NCBI GenBank assembly: GCA_002813285.1
Contig: PHTZ01000001.1
Coordinates: 4,153,501 to 4,217,500 of the forward strand
DNA: 64,000 nucleotides
Origin: Flavobacteriaceae bacterium MAR_2009_75
GTDB lineage: Bacteria > Bacteroidota > Bacteroidia > Flavobacteriales > Flavobacteriaceae
Direction of reading: 5' to 3'
The first letter of the stretch is position 1. Every line of letters starts with the position of its first letter. The notes beneath the pieces were generated by a model, which saw nothing but the letters and a program-made list of their open reading frames with translations, ran no database searches and was not told the DNA's origin. The position numbers and the translations under genes were made by a program. Below, piece by piece: positions 47,901 to 57,099 of this stretch.

Positions 47901-48206
47901 ATGGGTAAATACCAAAAGATATTTACATTCTTTTTGTTCACTTCATTAATGCTGGTGAAAGTATCGGCATTTCATGTATATACCCATCAAGATACCGCAA
48001 AAACATCAGTAGAAAATTGCAAGTGGTGTGCTTTGGCGGTGGAGAATCAAAACGCTGCTCATCTTTCGGTATCGGATTTAGACTTTTCTCCCAATCAAGT
48101 TACAGTTCATGAAAATCAGCTCTTTGCCGATATATCCGAATTGTTTTTGGTTGACGATACTAAATCGGATCTTTTCTCGAGGCCTCCTCCTCAGGCCATT
48201 TTATAG
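47901..48206 (+). CDS. Small exported His/Cys protein upstream of a TonB receptor
   Basis: 101 residues. A signal peptide (to about residue 23) is followed by FHVYTHQD and NCKWCAL, two Cys and nearby His that could bind metal, and an Asp-rich hydrophilic end. Similar short proteins with a FHxxxH and C-x2-C pattern often precede metal-linked TonB receptors in Flavobacteria. It is not a named family to me. It lies 57 bp before the receptor gene and probably in its operon. Confidence 0.72.
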   Translation: MGKYQKIFTFFLFTSLMLVKVSAFHVYTHQDTAKTSVENCKWCALAVENQNAAHLSVSDLDFSPNQVTVHENQLFADISELFLVDDTKSDLFSRPPPQAIL

Positions 48207-48263
48207 AATTTGCTTCACATTATGTCTATATCCTTTTGTTAAAAGGGTAAAACTCTCATTTTA

Positions 48264-50669
48264 ATGAATTTTAAAACGCTGGTTGCGGCTGTTTTGTGCT
48301 TGACGATTACGTCTAGCATAGCAGCTCAAGATTGTTCTTACACTATAACAGGCACCGTTATCGATTATCACAGTAAAACGGCTCTGCCCGGTGCTACTAT
48401 TCTCGTAATCGATAGTGATTTATCGACAGTATCTGATATAGATGGTTCTTATTCGATTAAGGGTGTCTGCCCGGGTAAAATCGAGTTAGAGGTTTTTCAT
48501 CCGGAATGCCCTACCGTGATTATTCCTATGCAAATAGATGAAAGTCGGGTATTCGATATTAAGCTAGAGCATCATTTGGAAGAACTTGACGAAGTTAAGG
48601 TCGTGGGTAATAGTGTAGGTGACCAAACGAATTCAGCACTTGAAGAGACTTTAGACTTAGAAACCTTGGAGGCCTATAGTACGGGTAATATTGGGGATGC
48701 TTTAAAAGAACTCGGCGGAGTATCTTCATTAAATACGGGAGCTAATATTGTTAAACCTTCGATTCACGGCTTGAACGGTAGCCGAGTATTGATTTTGAAC
48801 GATGGGGTTAGAATGCAAGATATGGAGTGGGGAGACGAGCATGCGCCCAATATCGATGTAAATGCCGCTGGATCGGTTTCGGTGGTGAAAGGGGCTGCAG
48901 CCCTTCAGTATGGTGGTGATGCCATAGGAGGCACCGTCGTTATAGACCTTGGTAGAATACCACAAATAGATAGCCTATATGGTAAAACTATGGTGACCGG
49001 GGTTTCTAACGGAAGAGGTGGTAATCTGGTTTCTGAGCTCACTAAATCTTATGAGAACGGTTGGTTCGTAAAGGGGCAGGGCTCATATAAACGCCTGGGC
49101 GACCATGAAACACCAGATTATGTATTGTCAAATACGGGTGTAGAAGAAATGGCGGCCTCGTTACAATTTGGTAAGCACCAATTTACTTCAGGTTGGGATG
49201 TGCGTTACTCCTTTTTCAATACAGAACTAGCTGTTCTACGTGCCTCACACATCGGTAATGTAGATGATCTCATAAGAAGTATTAACAGCGGTGAGCCAGA
49301 GGTGGTCCGCTCGTTTACTTATGACCTTTTGAATCCGAGGCAAGAGGTAAATCACCATTTGGGCAAGTTCAAGTATTACAACCGTTTTGAAGGTATAGGA
49401 AAGTGGACCGTACAATATGATTTTCAGAGCAATAGAAGATTCGAATACGACATTCGACGGGGCGAAGATGATGACCGGGCATCAATCGACTTGCAGTTGA
49501 CCACACAAACCATTTCTACTGACTTTAAATGGGATGCCAAAGAAAAGTTCCATTTGCAATTGGGTTTGTTGGGTAGGTATCAAGATAACTTTGCGAATCC
49601 TGATACGGGTGTGCGTCGCCTTATTCCTGATTATACGAAATATGATATCGGAAGTTTTCTAATAGGAGAGTACCGTGTAAACGACCGCTTGCTATTAGAT
49701 GCAGGCCTTCGCTATGACTTCAGCCAAATCGATGCCAAAAAGTTTTATAGTACTTCTCGCTGGGAAGAGCGGGGCTATGACGAAGAATTTCAAGAACTCG
49801 TCATAGACGATTCTGGCAACCAGCTTTTGGTAAATCCGGTTTTCGATTATCATAACGTAACCACCACGGTCGGTGGTAAGTATTCGCCCACTTTGAATGC
49901 TGAGTTCAACTTAAATTATACTATGGCCCAGCGAGCACCCAATCCTTCAGAGCTTTTTAGCGATGGTTTGCACCATTCTGCTGCACGTATAGAATTAGGA
50001 GATTTACGAATTGATAGTGAGACCTCTCATAAGATTACTGTTTCGTATGAACAGAATTTTGACAATTGGGGGTGGTCTGTAGAGCCGTTTATCAATTCTA
50101 TTCGAAACTTTATTCTACTAGAGCCCTCGGGTGTTGAGTTTACGATACGCGGCGCTTTCCCTTTGTGGGAATACCGTCAAACGAACGCAAGATTATTGGG
50201 AGTAGATGGTTTGGTCTATTCAGAATGGTCAGACCGTTGGAAAACTGAACATCGGTTTTCTCTGGTCAAAGGAAAGGATTCGGACAAAGATGCCGCCTTA
50301 ATCAATATTCCTGCGGCAAACTTAAGAAACAGGATTGTTTTTAACCATTCTGAATGGAACGGTTTTGAGGCATCTTTAGAAAGTCAATACGTGTTTAAAC
50401 AAAACGAAGTACCGGACAATATTACGGTCTTTTCGCCGGAACAACAGCAAGATGTTTTGTTAGACATAAACTCGGCCCCAGATGCATACCATTTATTCGG
50501 TTTTCGTTCAAAAATGGAGTTTCCTTTCGCGAACAACACCAAATTGACCACCTCATTATCAATAAACAATTTATTAAATACAAAGTACAGAGATTACCTG
50601 AATCGTCAACGATACTTCGCCGATGATTTAGGGAGAAATATCATTTTACAATTAAAGTTCAACTATTAA
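48264..50669 (+). CDS. TonB-dependent receptor
   Basis: 801 residues. A signal peptide (SIAAQ) precedes a carboxypeptidase-regulatory-like domain (about 28-105: GTVIDYHSKTALPGATILV), a plug (DALKELGGVSSLNTGANIVKPSIHGLNGSRVLIL, then GAAALQYGGDAIGGTVV) and a beta barrel ending in LQLKFNY. The plug details resemble receptors for metals or metal complexes, not the SusC type. It stands between a small His/Cys protein and a lipoprotein, with no SusD. The ligand is inferred to be a metal ion or complex. Confidence 0.92.
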   Translation: MNFKTLVAAVLCLTITSSIAAQDCSYTITGTVIDYHSKTALPGATILVIDSDLSTVSDIDGSYSIKGVCPGKIELEVFHPECPTVIIPMQIDESRVFDIKLEHHLEELDEVKVVGNSVGDQTNSALEETLDLETLEAYSTGNIGDALKELGGVSSLNTGANIVKPSIHGLNGSRVLILNDGVRMQDMEWGDEHAPNIDVNAAGSVSVVKGAAALQYGGDAIGGTVVIDLGRIPQIDSLYGKTMVTGVSNGRGGNLVSELTKSYENGWFVKGQGSYKRLGDHETPDYVLSNTGVEEMAASLQFGKHQFTSGWDVRYSFFNTELAVLRASHIGNVDDLIRSINSGEPEVVRSFTYDLLNPRQEVNHHLGKFKYYNRFEGIGKWTVQYDFQSNRRFEYDIRRGEDDDRASIDLQLTTQTISTDFKWDAKEKFHLQLGLLGRYQDNFANPDTGVRRLIPDYTKYDIGSFLIGEYRVNDRLLLDAGLRYDFSQIDAKKFYSTSRWEERGYDEEFQELVIDDSGNQLLVNPVFDYHNVTTTVGGKYSPTLNAEFNLNYTMAQRAPNPSELFSDGLHHSAARIELGDLRIDSETSHKITVSYEQNFDNWGWSVEPFINSIRNFILLEPSGVEFTIRGAFPLWEYRQTNARLLGVDGLVYSEWSDRWKTEHRFSLVKGKDSDKDAALINIPAANLRNRIVFNHSEWNGFEASLESQYVFKQNEVPDNITVFSPEQQQDVLLDINSAPDAYHLFGFRSKMEFPFANNTKLTTSLSINNLLNTKYRDYLNRQRYFADDLGRNIILQLKFNY

Positions 50670-50684
50670 AATTAATATGCAATT

Positions 50685-51236
50685 ATGAAAACAATCAAAT
50701 TTTTATCATTATTAGCAACAGCTGCAATTCTTTTCAACTCATGTTCTGACGATGATGATGCCCCGGAAGAAATACATGAAGAAGAAGTGATTACGACTAT
50801 AAAAGTTACGTTGACCCCTGAACAAGGTGGGGACGCAGTAACCTTACAATCTCGTGATTTGGACGGAGAAGGACCGGATGCCCCAGTGCTTACAGTGGGC
50901 AATCTAGCTGCAAATATAGTTTATAATGGTGAAATAGAGCTACTGAACGAAACAGAAACCCCGGTAGAGAATATTACCACAGAAGTGGAGGAAGAAGGTG
51001 ATGATCACCAATTTATTTTTGTAACATCGGGTAGTATAGCCAGCGTAGATTATAGTGATCAAGATGAAGATGGAAACCCTATTGGTATAGAATTTTCCTT
51101 GACTACGGGAGAAGCCGGAAGTGCTAATTTGGCCATAACCTTACGCCATGAGCCAACAAAACCTAATGATGGTTCTCTAAGTGATGCAGGTGGAGAAACA
51201 GATATAGCCCAGTCTTTTGAAATAACTGTCGAATAA
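50685..51236 (+). CDS. Lipoprotein partner of the TonB receptor (type-1-periplasmic-binding-fold annotated family)
   Basis: 183 residues with a leader ending in FNSC followed by SDDDD, the usual Bacteroidota surface-export signal. The body (VTLTPEQGGDAVTLQSRDLDGEG, YNGEIELLNET, EVEEEGDDHQFIF, LAITLRHEP, DAGGETDIAQSF) is a beta-rich domain of a family regularly found after TonB receptors. It begins 15 bp after the receptor. It is highly acidic (Asp/Glu), in keeping with cation binding on the cell surface; function not shown. A strong terminator follows. Confidence 0.82.
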   Translation: MKTIKFLSLLATAAILFNSCSDDDDAPEEIHEEEVITTIKVTLTPEQGGDAVTLQSRDLDGEGPDAPVLTVGNLAANIVYNGEIELLNETETPVENITTEVEEEGDDHQFIFVTSGSIASVDYSDQDEDGNPIGIEFSLTTGEAGSANLAITLRHEPTKPNDGSLSDAGGETDIAQSFEITVE

Positions 51237-51257
51237 CTGGTCTAATTAGTGTAAATG

Positions 51258-51290
51258 AAAAAAGGGGGCAAGTTTATTGCCCCCTTTTTT
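51258..51290 (+). terminator. Rho-independent terminator of the TonB-receptor operon
   Basis: GGGGGCAA (51264-51271), loop GTTTA, TTGCCCCC (51277-51284), flanked by A6 and T6. A perfect stem with T tract. Confidence 0.95.
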
Positions 51291-51469
51291 ATGGTTTATG
51301 TTGGCATCTTGGAAAAGACCAAGTCGTACAAAGCTTAAAGATTATAATCTTAATAGATAAAAGCAATTTGTGAATCAATTAATTATTGATCGGTTAGGGT
51401 TAGCAACGCAAGTGAGTTCATCATAGCTTTGTATTTATAATAGATAATTGAACTTAAAACTTATACAAA

Positions 51470-51964
51470 ATGAAAAAACATTTAATATTATTATCAGCTT
51501 GTTCGATAATTTCACTTACCGCTTGTAATTCTACAAAAAATATGAGTTCACAAAGCGATGCAGAAAACAAAGCGGAAACTTCTATGAACCAAGCTGGTGA
51601 GCAGGCACAAGAAACGGAAACAACTATGAACGAAGACACAGAAGGCTCTACAGAAATGTCTTCAGATACCAACGCGATGCAAATGAGCAATGGTTCAACG
51701 GGTGGCAACGCTAACGTAAATATGGGTACCTCAACTGTCGCAAATTCGACTACAGATTATTCTGATTTGTATCAAAACACTAACATGACCGATGGGCAAA
51801 TTCGTGATTTTGAATCTGCAATGGGAGATTTTGTAAAGAAACAAAAGACTTCAGCTAATGGCGAAATGATGGGTACACTTGAAGACGAGCGTGATAGACA
51901 ATTGGAAAATATTTTATCAGACGATCAATATTCAACTTACGAAACTTGGAGAGACAAGCAATAA
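51470..51964 (+). CDS. Ser/Asn/Met-rich lipoprotein of unknown function
   Basis: 164 residues. A leader ending in SLTAC marks a lipoprotein. Residues 20-100 are a low-complexity stretch of Ser, Asn, Thr, Glu and Met, probably disordered. The C-terminal 60 residues form a predicted helical domain (TDGQIRDFESAMGDFV, EDERDRQLENILSDDQYSTYETWRD), resembling small metal-sensing or envelope-stress domains such as those in CpxP/Spy-like proteins, though without clear identity. Monocistronic with its own terminator. Confidence 0.75.
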   Translation: MKKHLILLSACSIISLTACNSTKNMSSQSDAENKAETSMNQAGEQAQETETTMNEDTEGSTEMSSDTNAMQMSNGSTGGNANVNMGTSTVANSTTDYSDLYQNTNMTDGQIRDFESAMGDFVKKQKTSANGEMMGTLEDERDRQLENILSDDQYSTYETWRDKQ

Positions 51965-51982
51965 ACTGATTTGAATTAATAT

Positions 51983-52020
51983 AAAAGGTTGTTACGTTTT
52001 AGACGTAACAACCTTTTCTT
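51983..52020 (+). terminator. Rho-independent terminator, 15-bp perfect stem
   Basis: The stem 51983-51997 (AAAAGGTTGTTACGT) pairs completely with 52003-52017 around the loop TTTAG. T-rich on the plus strand, 18 bp after the lipoprotein gene. Confidence 0.93.
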
Positions 52021-52181
52021 ATAAATACTATCTCATTTGTGGTAATTGAGTTCTCTCGATTTTGAAAGCCCCTAAAAACTAATTTTTCCTTTCCAAATCA
52101 GTTTAAAAGTCGAAATGACTTTTTTTCGTTATTCGGAATATTTAAAATCGTTTCAGGGCCTAATATTTGATTAATGTCCTG

Positions 52182-53102
52182 TTATTCAAAACCAATAGTC
52201 TTCAAGCCTTCATGGCTGATTTTAATTGCTTCCAACGGCTCTAAACCGTCAAAGGTCATGTCTTGTTCTACCATGTAATACTCCATTCCAGATTTTTCCT
52301 TTTGATCTAGAATTTTTTTGAAATCGATATTTCCTTTACCGACAGGTGCAAAACGACCTTCGTCATCCATATCTTTAACATGCCAAATCTTGAATCTACC
52401 GGGGTATTTGTCAAAATAGGCGATCGGGTCAGCTTCCGCTTTAGTTACCCAATACAAATCCATTTGAAAGTTGACATATTTTGGATCGCTATTTTCTAAT
52501 AGATAGTCGATAGGTACAACCCCATTATCATCTTTCATAAATTCGAAATCATGATTGTGATAAAGTAATTTTAAGCCAGCCTCATCAGCTTTTTTACCCA
52601 ACTCGTTTACTATTTCAGACAACTCTTTTGGTGTAGAGGTCATACCCATAGTCTTTGTCGCCTGGTCAAATGTGAAAAGACCCATTGGCGGTACGGGAAT
52701 AACAAAGTATTGAAAACCGGCTTCTTTTACGTCGGCCATCATTTCTTCGGCATTCTCAAGAGTGACCGACCCTTGATGCGTACTTACAGGGGTTAGGCCA
52801 AGTTCATTTAGGTAAGCTTTAAACTCTGATGGCGACATACCATAAAATTTGCCATCTTCATAACCGGCCGCTTCAATATATTCGTAACCGGCATCGGCTA
52901 CGGCCTTTAAAGTCTCTTTGGCATCCGACCCCATGTCATCACGAAGCGTATAAAGGGCTAGGCCACCAAAATTCTTGACAGTAACCTCTTCTGGCGATTC
53001 GGTTACAATTTCCTTTTGTTTTTTATCCGCACTCTCTTTGCACGAAAGAAGAGATGCACCGATAAAAAATGCTAAAATCGATTTGGTAATCATAGTTTTC
53101 AT
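52182..53102 (-). CDS. Sugar-phosphate-isomerase/epimerase-like TIM-barrel lipoprotein
   Basis: 306 residues from ATG 53102, chosen because it begins a lipoprotein leader ending in LLSC; the longer frame upstream has none. The xylose-isomerase-like barrel shows LYTLRDDM, GYEYIEAAGY, LLYHNHDFEF (metal-binding His and Glu region), YVNFQMDLYWV, KIWHVKDMD and MVEQDM (C-terminal Glu). Periplasmic members of this family are common in Bacteroidota; some act on 3-keto sugars or inosose-like compounds. Substrate unknown. It stands alone. Confidence 0.85.
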   Translation of the reverse strand: MKTMITKSILAFFIGASLLSCKESADKKQKEIVTESPEEVTVKNFGGLALYTLRDDMGSDAKETLKAVADAGYEYIEAAGYEDGKFYGMSPSEFKAYLNELGLTPVSTHQGSVTLENAEEMMADVKEAGFQYFVIPVPPMGLFTFDQATKTMGMTSTPKELSEIVNELGKKADEAGLKLLYHNHDFEFMKDDNGVVPIDYLLENSDPKYVNFQMDLYWVTKAEADPIAYFDKYPGRFKIWHVKDMDDEGRFAPVGKGNIDFKKILDQKEKSGMEYYMVEQDMTFDGLEPLEAIKISHEGLKTIGFE

Positions 53103-53411
53103 TTTAATAGTTTTAAGAGTTGAATTAAGTTTACTTATTTGATTTCGTAAGAGTGTTTTCCGTAAGGCAATCAATTGAAGCTACCATTCTGGTCTGACAT
53201 TGAATTCTATATCGGCTCACCTGTGAAAACTGATATGATTGTTTCCATGACCTACCGGGTAAAAGTTGCAATCTACTTTGACCCTTGATGGAGTCATTTT
53301 ATCATCATTCATTGAAATTTTGTTTTTTTCATCATGACCAGTAATTCAAACCTGAAATAAGCCAAATATATGCATTAACTTAAAAAGCTATGTTTTTCAT
53401 ACAGGTTCGAA
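53103..53411. other. Intergenic stretch, nothing recognised
   Basis: 309 bp upstream of the isomerase-like gene (minus) and downstream of the small secreted protein gene (minus). AT-rich with no clear hairpin or exact -7 box. Confidence 0.4.
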
Positions 53412-53618
53412 TTATTTATTAATGATAAGGGAATGCCAAAAGAGCGAATAGGTTTTTTTAGAGTGTTTTATGTCATCTTCAAACTTAGGTTCTTCGATAT
53501 CTAAATCTAAAGAGGTATACTGATAATCTACTTTTAATTTTTCGATTTCAGATTGAGCGCTACAATTATCGATGTATAAGAATAGTACTAACAGGGCTAA
53601 AGTGAATCTATATCTCAT
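53412..53618 (-). CDS. Short exported peptide coupled to the NUDIX gene
   Basis: 68 residues with a clear signal peptide (ALLVLFLYIDNCSAQ) and a mature part of about 46 mostly charged residues. The start ATG overlaps the stop of the NUDIX-type gene by 4 bp (ATGA), strongly suggesting real, coupled translation. No family is recognised. The export signal on a product coupled to a cytoplasmic regulator is unusual. Confidence 0.6.
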   Translation of the reverse strand: MRYRFTLALLVLFLYIDNCSAQSEIEKLKVDYQYTSLDLDIEEPKFEDDIKHSKKTYSLFWHSLIINK

Positions 53619-54370
53619 GAAGCTTTTTTATTCTGAGCGCCCTTATCATTTTTAGACTTAAAGCTATATAAATAGGGAGCTTTGTGCGCAGCACCGGTAA
53701 ACAGTTTTTCATGCCTTACCAAAATATCTTTGCTCAACATCTTTCTTTGAAATGTCGTTCGCCGTATTTTGTCGCCCAAAACTGCTTCGTATACTTCTTG
53801 CAAATCTTTCATTGTAAATCGTTCTGGTAACAAGTTCATACCTATTAATTTCTTGTCAAGGTTGTCTCGAAGCACTTCTAGGGCCTTATCTATTATTTCT
53901 TTATGATCCATCATTAAGGTAGGCAATTCATTCACAGCATACCAATTTATCGAATCAGACAGCTCGTCTGGGGTCGGGTGAACTTCATCAAAATTAATAA
54001 GGGCATAGTGAGCTATTGAAATGAACCGATTCAACATCCAATAATTATCATTAGGTTGAAACTCGTTGGCTTCCAATATGGCTCGCATAATATCAGGCCT
54101 TGCTCTTGACGCACCTCCAAAAGTGAAAAATTGTTCAAGATAAATGTTATCAATACCAGTACGTTCTTTTAAACAGCGCTTTACCGCTTCTTCGACATCT
54201 TCATTACATTTTACAAAACCGCCTGGTAGTGCGAAAAAGCCTGTATTATTATACTCTAAAATGAGTATTTTAAGCTGCTTTCCGTTAAAGCCAAAGATGA
54301 CCAGGTCGTACGCCAAATGGGGTAAGTACTCATCGGCAGATGGTAATTTCTTTTCTTTCTTGTAAGCCAA
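53615..54370 (-). CDS. NUDIX-fold transcriptional regulator (NrtR/AraR-like)
   Basis: 251 residues; the start is TTG 54370. The NUDIX domain (about residues 15-150) has GGFVKCNEDVEEAVKRCLKERTG, where the catalytic R-E-x2-E-E core is degenerate, so hydrolysis is unlikely. A C-terminal winged helix (about 165-245) with LPERFTMKDLQEVYEAVLG and RTTFQRKMLS is the DNA-binding part. This architecture is that of NrtR and of Bacteroidota sugar regulators (AraR). The regulated genes are not obvious here; it shares a transcript with a small exported protein. Confidence 0.88.
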   Translation of the reverse strand: MAYKKEKKLPSADEYLPHLAYDLVIFGFNGKQLKILILEYNNTGFFALPGGFVKCNEDVEEAVKRCLKERTGIDNIYLEQFFTFGGASRARPDIMRAILEANEFQPNDNYWMLNRFISIAHYALINFDEVHPTPDELSDSINWYAVNELPTLMMDHKEIIDKALEVLRDNLDKKLIGMNLLPERFTMKDLQEVYEAVLGDKIRRTTFQRKMLSKDILVRHEKLFTGAAHKAPYLYSFKSKNDKGAQNKKAS

Positions 54371-54532
54371 TTTGTAATTTTTTCAAATGAAACCTAAAAA
54401 TTCATAAGATAATAGAATTATTGTAATTAATTGAGACAATACAGAGTTCATAAATTAAAAAGTTAGAATACTTTTTTTGCTTAGTATTGTTCATGAGTTA
54501 TCTAACTAAAATGTAAACACGGGATTAAAACA

Positions 54533-55381
54533 CTAATTTATAAACCTCGCTTTATATTTCGTAGGTGAGCAACCTTTGATTTCTTTAAACTTACGATTAA
54601 AATTGGCGATGTTATTGAATCCGCACTCCTCTGCTATTTGTGCTACGGAGAAGTCTTGATAGTTGACTAAAAATTTACATGCATTTTTGATTCGCACTTC
54701 TATAAGAAATTGAAAAAAGGTTTTATTCGTCCTTTTTTTAAAATAGCGGCAAAATGCGTTTTTGGTCATATTCGCTAAATCTGATACCTCTTCCAAAGAA
54801 ATAGATCGATGATAATTATCCATAACGTGTTTGATAACGGTACCCATTCTTTTTCCCTCATCATCAGAATATGATTTTTTATAGATAAAAGACGACAATG
54901 GTTCAATCTTACTACGCGTTATAAGATTAATAAGTAATAATAGACTTGCGATTTGTTCGACCTTGTTTTGTGTGGGCAAGGTCTCGAATAGGTCAGTGAT
55001 ATCACTGGTGCCGGGCATGACCTTCATTCCATATTTGGCGTTATCAAAAAAGTCTTTGCTGGGGTTCAGATCGGGCAAACTAAAAAAGTTCTTTCCGAAA
55101 GAATCTAAGCTAAAAAATAGGGTATACATGAGAGACTTTTCAGAAGCTTTAGTATCACTTTTGAAAACATGAGGTTGAAAACTGCCTATGACCAAAATAT
55201 CACCTTCTTTGTATTCGTTGATCGAATCTCCCACAATTAAGGTTCCGGAACCTTCTAAGATGTAACTAATTTGAATTTCTGCATGTTGGTGCAATTGGTC
55301 ATAAAACAAGGTCTCACGGTCCACTTGAAAGACTAGCGCTTCATCTTTTGGCTTAGGTATTTTAAAGGGTAGAACTTTCAA
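54533..55381 (-). CDS. AraC family regulator with N-terminal cupin
   Basis: 282 residues; a TTG at 55381 is used since no ATG is near. The N-terminal cupin (LFYDQLHQHAEIQISYILEGSGTLIVGD) would bind a sugar or related ligand, and the C-terminal pair of helix-turn-helix motifs (SLEEVSDLANMTKNAFCRYFKKRT and SVAQIAEECGFNNIANFNRKFKEIKG) is the AraC signature. It lies between the NUDIX regulator and the second thiamine operon without sharing either transcript. Confidence 0.92.
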   Translation of the reverse strand: MKVLPFKIPKPKDEALVFQVDRETLFYDQLHQHAEIQISYILEGSGTLIVGDSINEYKEGDILVIGSFQPHVFKSDTKASEKSLMYTLFFSLDSFGKNFFSLPDLNPSKDFFDNAKYGMKVMPGTSDITDLFETLPTQNKVEQIASLLLLINLITRSKIEPLSSFIYKKSYSDDEGKRMGTVIKHVMDNYHRSISLEEVSDLANMTKNAFCRYFKKRTNKTFFQFLIEVRIKNACKFLVNYQDFSVAQIAEECGFNNIANFNRKFKEIKGCSPTKYKARFIN

Positions 55382-55503
55382 GAATAGAATTTGTACTAAA
55401 ATACCTTAAAAAATGAAATTCAGTATTGTTTGGGAGAAATTAGGTGATTTATAAGAGTCAGTCATCAGATGGTTTTCTTATTCGCTCTCCGGGAAAAAAA
55501 TGT

Positions 55504-55511
55504 TATTTTTG
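55504..55511 (+). promoter_or_regulatory. -7 promoter box of the second thiamine operon
   Basis: TATTTTTG matches TAnnTTTG exactly, 8 bp before the second TPP aptamer. This is the same relative arrangement as at 42161. Confidence 0.6.
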
Positions 55512-55519
55512 ATACGGCT

Positions 55520-55592
55520 TTAGGGGTATTCTATTTAGAATTGAGAGAGTCCCTTTGAACCTGATTTGGCTTACACCAACGTAGGGAAAAGT
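55520..55592 (+). promoter_or_regulatory. TPP riboswitch of the second thiamine operon
   Basis: The conserved pattern is AGGGGTA, TTGAGAG, AGTCCCTTTGAACCTGAT, GGCTTACACC and ACGTAGGGAAA. The CTGAGA segment is TTGAGA here, a tolerated variant. It should couple thiM-thiE-thiD-tenA expression to TPP level. Confidence 0.95.
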
Positions 55593-55666
55593 TCGCAATT
55601 GTATGCTGCATTCTTTTTATTCTCATTCTGAGAACTTCTATAGCCTTATTAAATTCAGACACTATT

Positions 55667-56464
55667 ATGGAAGAGAATCTTTGGAAACATATTTTACAAG
55701 TAAGAGATCAATCACCCTTGGTGCATAACATCACCAATTATGTGGTGATGAACAATACGGCAAATGCGCTATTGGCAGTCGGGGCGTCACCTATAATGGC
55801 CCATGCCCACTCAGAAATAGATGAAATGGTCGCTATCTGTCAAGCTCTTGTGGTTAACATCGGCACCTTAGACGAGTATTGGGCAAAATCGATGCTGCAG
55901 GCGGCCAATAAAGCAAGTGCATTGAGAAAACCTTTTGTGATCGATCCTGTCGGTGCAGGAGCCACTGGTTTTAGAAATGATATATTATCTGAACTCTTAA
56001 AAACTAGGCCAACCGTAATAAGAGGTAATGCCTCGGAGATTATGGCTTTAGCCAAACAGAATGTTTCGGTGACCAAAGGGGTAGATAGCACTGCGGATAG
56101 TAACGAAGCCATTCAGGCGGCTATCAACTTGAATCAAGAATTTGGTTCGGTAGTCTGCATTTCCGGCAAGATAGATATTGTGATATCACAACATGGGAAA
56201 TGCTATATCAAAAATGGGAGTGAGCTCATGACAAAGGTTACCGGATTAGGGTGTTCGGCTACAGCAATTATCGGTGCCTTCATTGCCACAATTGACGATA
56301 CGTTTGAAGCGGTTACTGCTGCCATGGCCTTGATGGGTATCGCTGGTGAATTAGCGTCAAAATTGGCTGATGGCCCTGGTAGTCTACAAATGCATTTGCT
56401 CGATAAACTGTATAATATTACATCAGATGAATTTTCGTCTCACCTTGAACTAGAAGTGATATAA
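55667..56464 (+). CDS. thiM: Hydroxyethylthiazole kinase ThiM
   Basis: 265 residues, ribokinase-like fold. Typical segments are SPLVHNITNYVVMNNTANALLA, GASPIMAHA, VIDPVGAGATGFR, VIRGNASEI and KVTGLGCSATAIIGAF, where the Cys region precedes the active site. ThiM phosphorylates salvaged thiazole alcohol. It is the first gene after the riboswitch and its stop shares one base with the next start. Confidence 0.96.
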   Translation: MEENLWKHILQVRDQSPLVHNITNYVVMNNTANALLAVGASPIMAHAHSEIDEMVAICQALVVNIGTLDEYWAKSMLQAANKASALRKPFVIDPVGAGATGFRNDILSELLKTRPTVIRGNASEIMALAKQNVSVTKGVDSTADSNEAIQAAINLNQEFGSVVCISGKIDIVISQHGKCYIKNGSELMTKVTGLGCSATAIIGAFIATIDDTFEAVTAAMALMGIAGELASKLADGPGSLQMHLLDKLYNITSDEFSSHLELEVI

Positions 56465-57099
56465 TGCTAATGTCGTTTCCTTATCACCTTTATTTAGTAA
56501 TCTCGGAAGAAAGTTGTGCAGGCCGAAAAATCACCGATGTAGCGGAGAAAGCCATATCTGGAGGGGTGGATATAGTACAACTCCGTGAAAAAAAATTGAC
56601 ATCAAAGGCATTTATTAAAAATGCATTAGATCTACAAGAGGTCTTGCAGAAGTATAACGTTCCTTTGATAATTAACGATGATATCGAGGTGGCCAAGGCA
56701 ATTGGTGCTTTTGGCATACACGTTGGTAATAATGATATGCCTCCCACTGAAATCAAGAAATCTTGGAAGAAATCACACTGTTTAGGGTATTCGATAGAAT
56801 ATCTCGAACAATTGGAAACTGAAGAGACCAAGGTTTCAGATTATTTAGGTGTGAGTCCTGTATTTAGCACTTCTACAAAGACCGATACTGTTACCGAGTG
56901 GGGCCTTGAAGGTATTTCTAAAATTAGGACTTTGACCACAAAACCTTTGGTCGCGATAGGCAGTATGAAAAAGGAAAATGCATATGATGTTATCAAGGCC
57001 GGAGCCGATTGTATTGCGGTGGTCTCGGCCATATGCCAAGCAAAAGAGCCGGAACAAGCCGCGTGGGAACTCCGAAATCAAATAGAAAAAGCACTATGA
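56464..57099 (+). CDS. thiE: Thiamine phosphate synthase ThiE (copy in salvage operon)
   Basis: 211 residues. Motifs: VDIVQLREKKL, PLIINDDIEVAKAIGAFGIHVGNNDMP (Mg-binding Asp pair), GYSIE, DYLGVSPVFSTSTKTDT and AIGSM. Compared with the copy at 45157, this one has the full Q-L-R-E-K and I-N-D-D sites, so it may be the main coupling enzyme. Start and stop overlap thiM (1 base) and thiD (ATGA). Confidence 0.94.
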   Translation: MLMSFPYHLYLVISEESCAGRKITDVAEKAISGGVDIVQLREKKLTSKAFIKNALDLQEVLQKYNVPLIINDDIEVAKAIGAFGIHVGNNDMPPTEIKKSWKKSHCLGYSIEYLEQLETEETKVSDYLGVSPVFSTSTKTDTVTEWGLEGISKIRTLTTKPLVAIGSMKKENAYDVIKAGADCIAVVSAICQAKEPEQAAWELRNQIEKAL

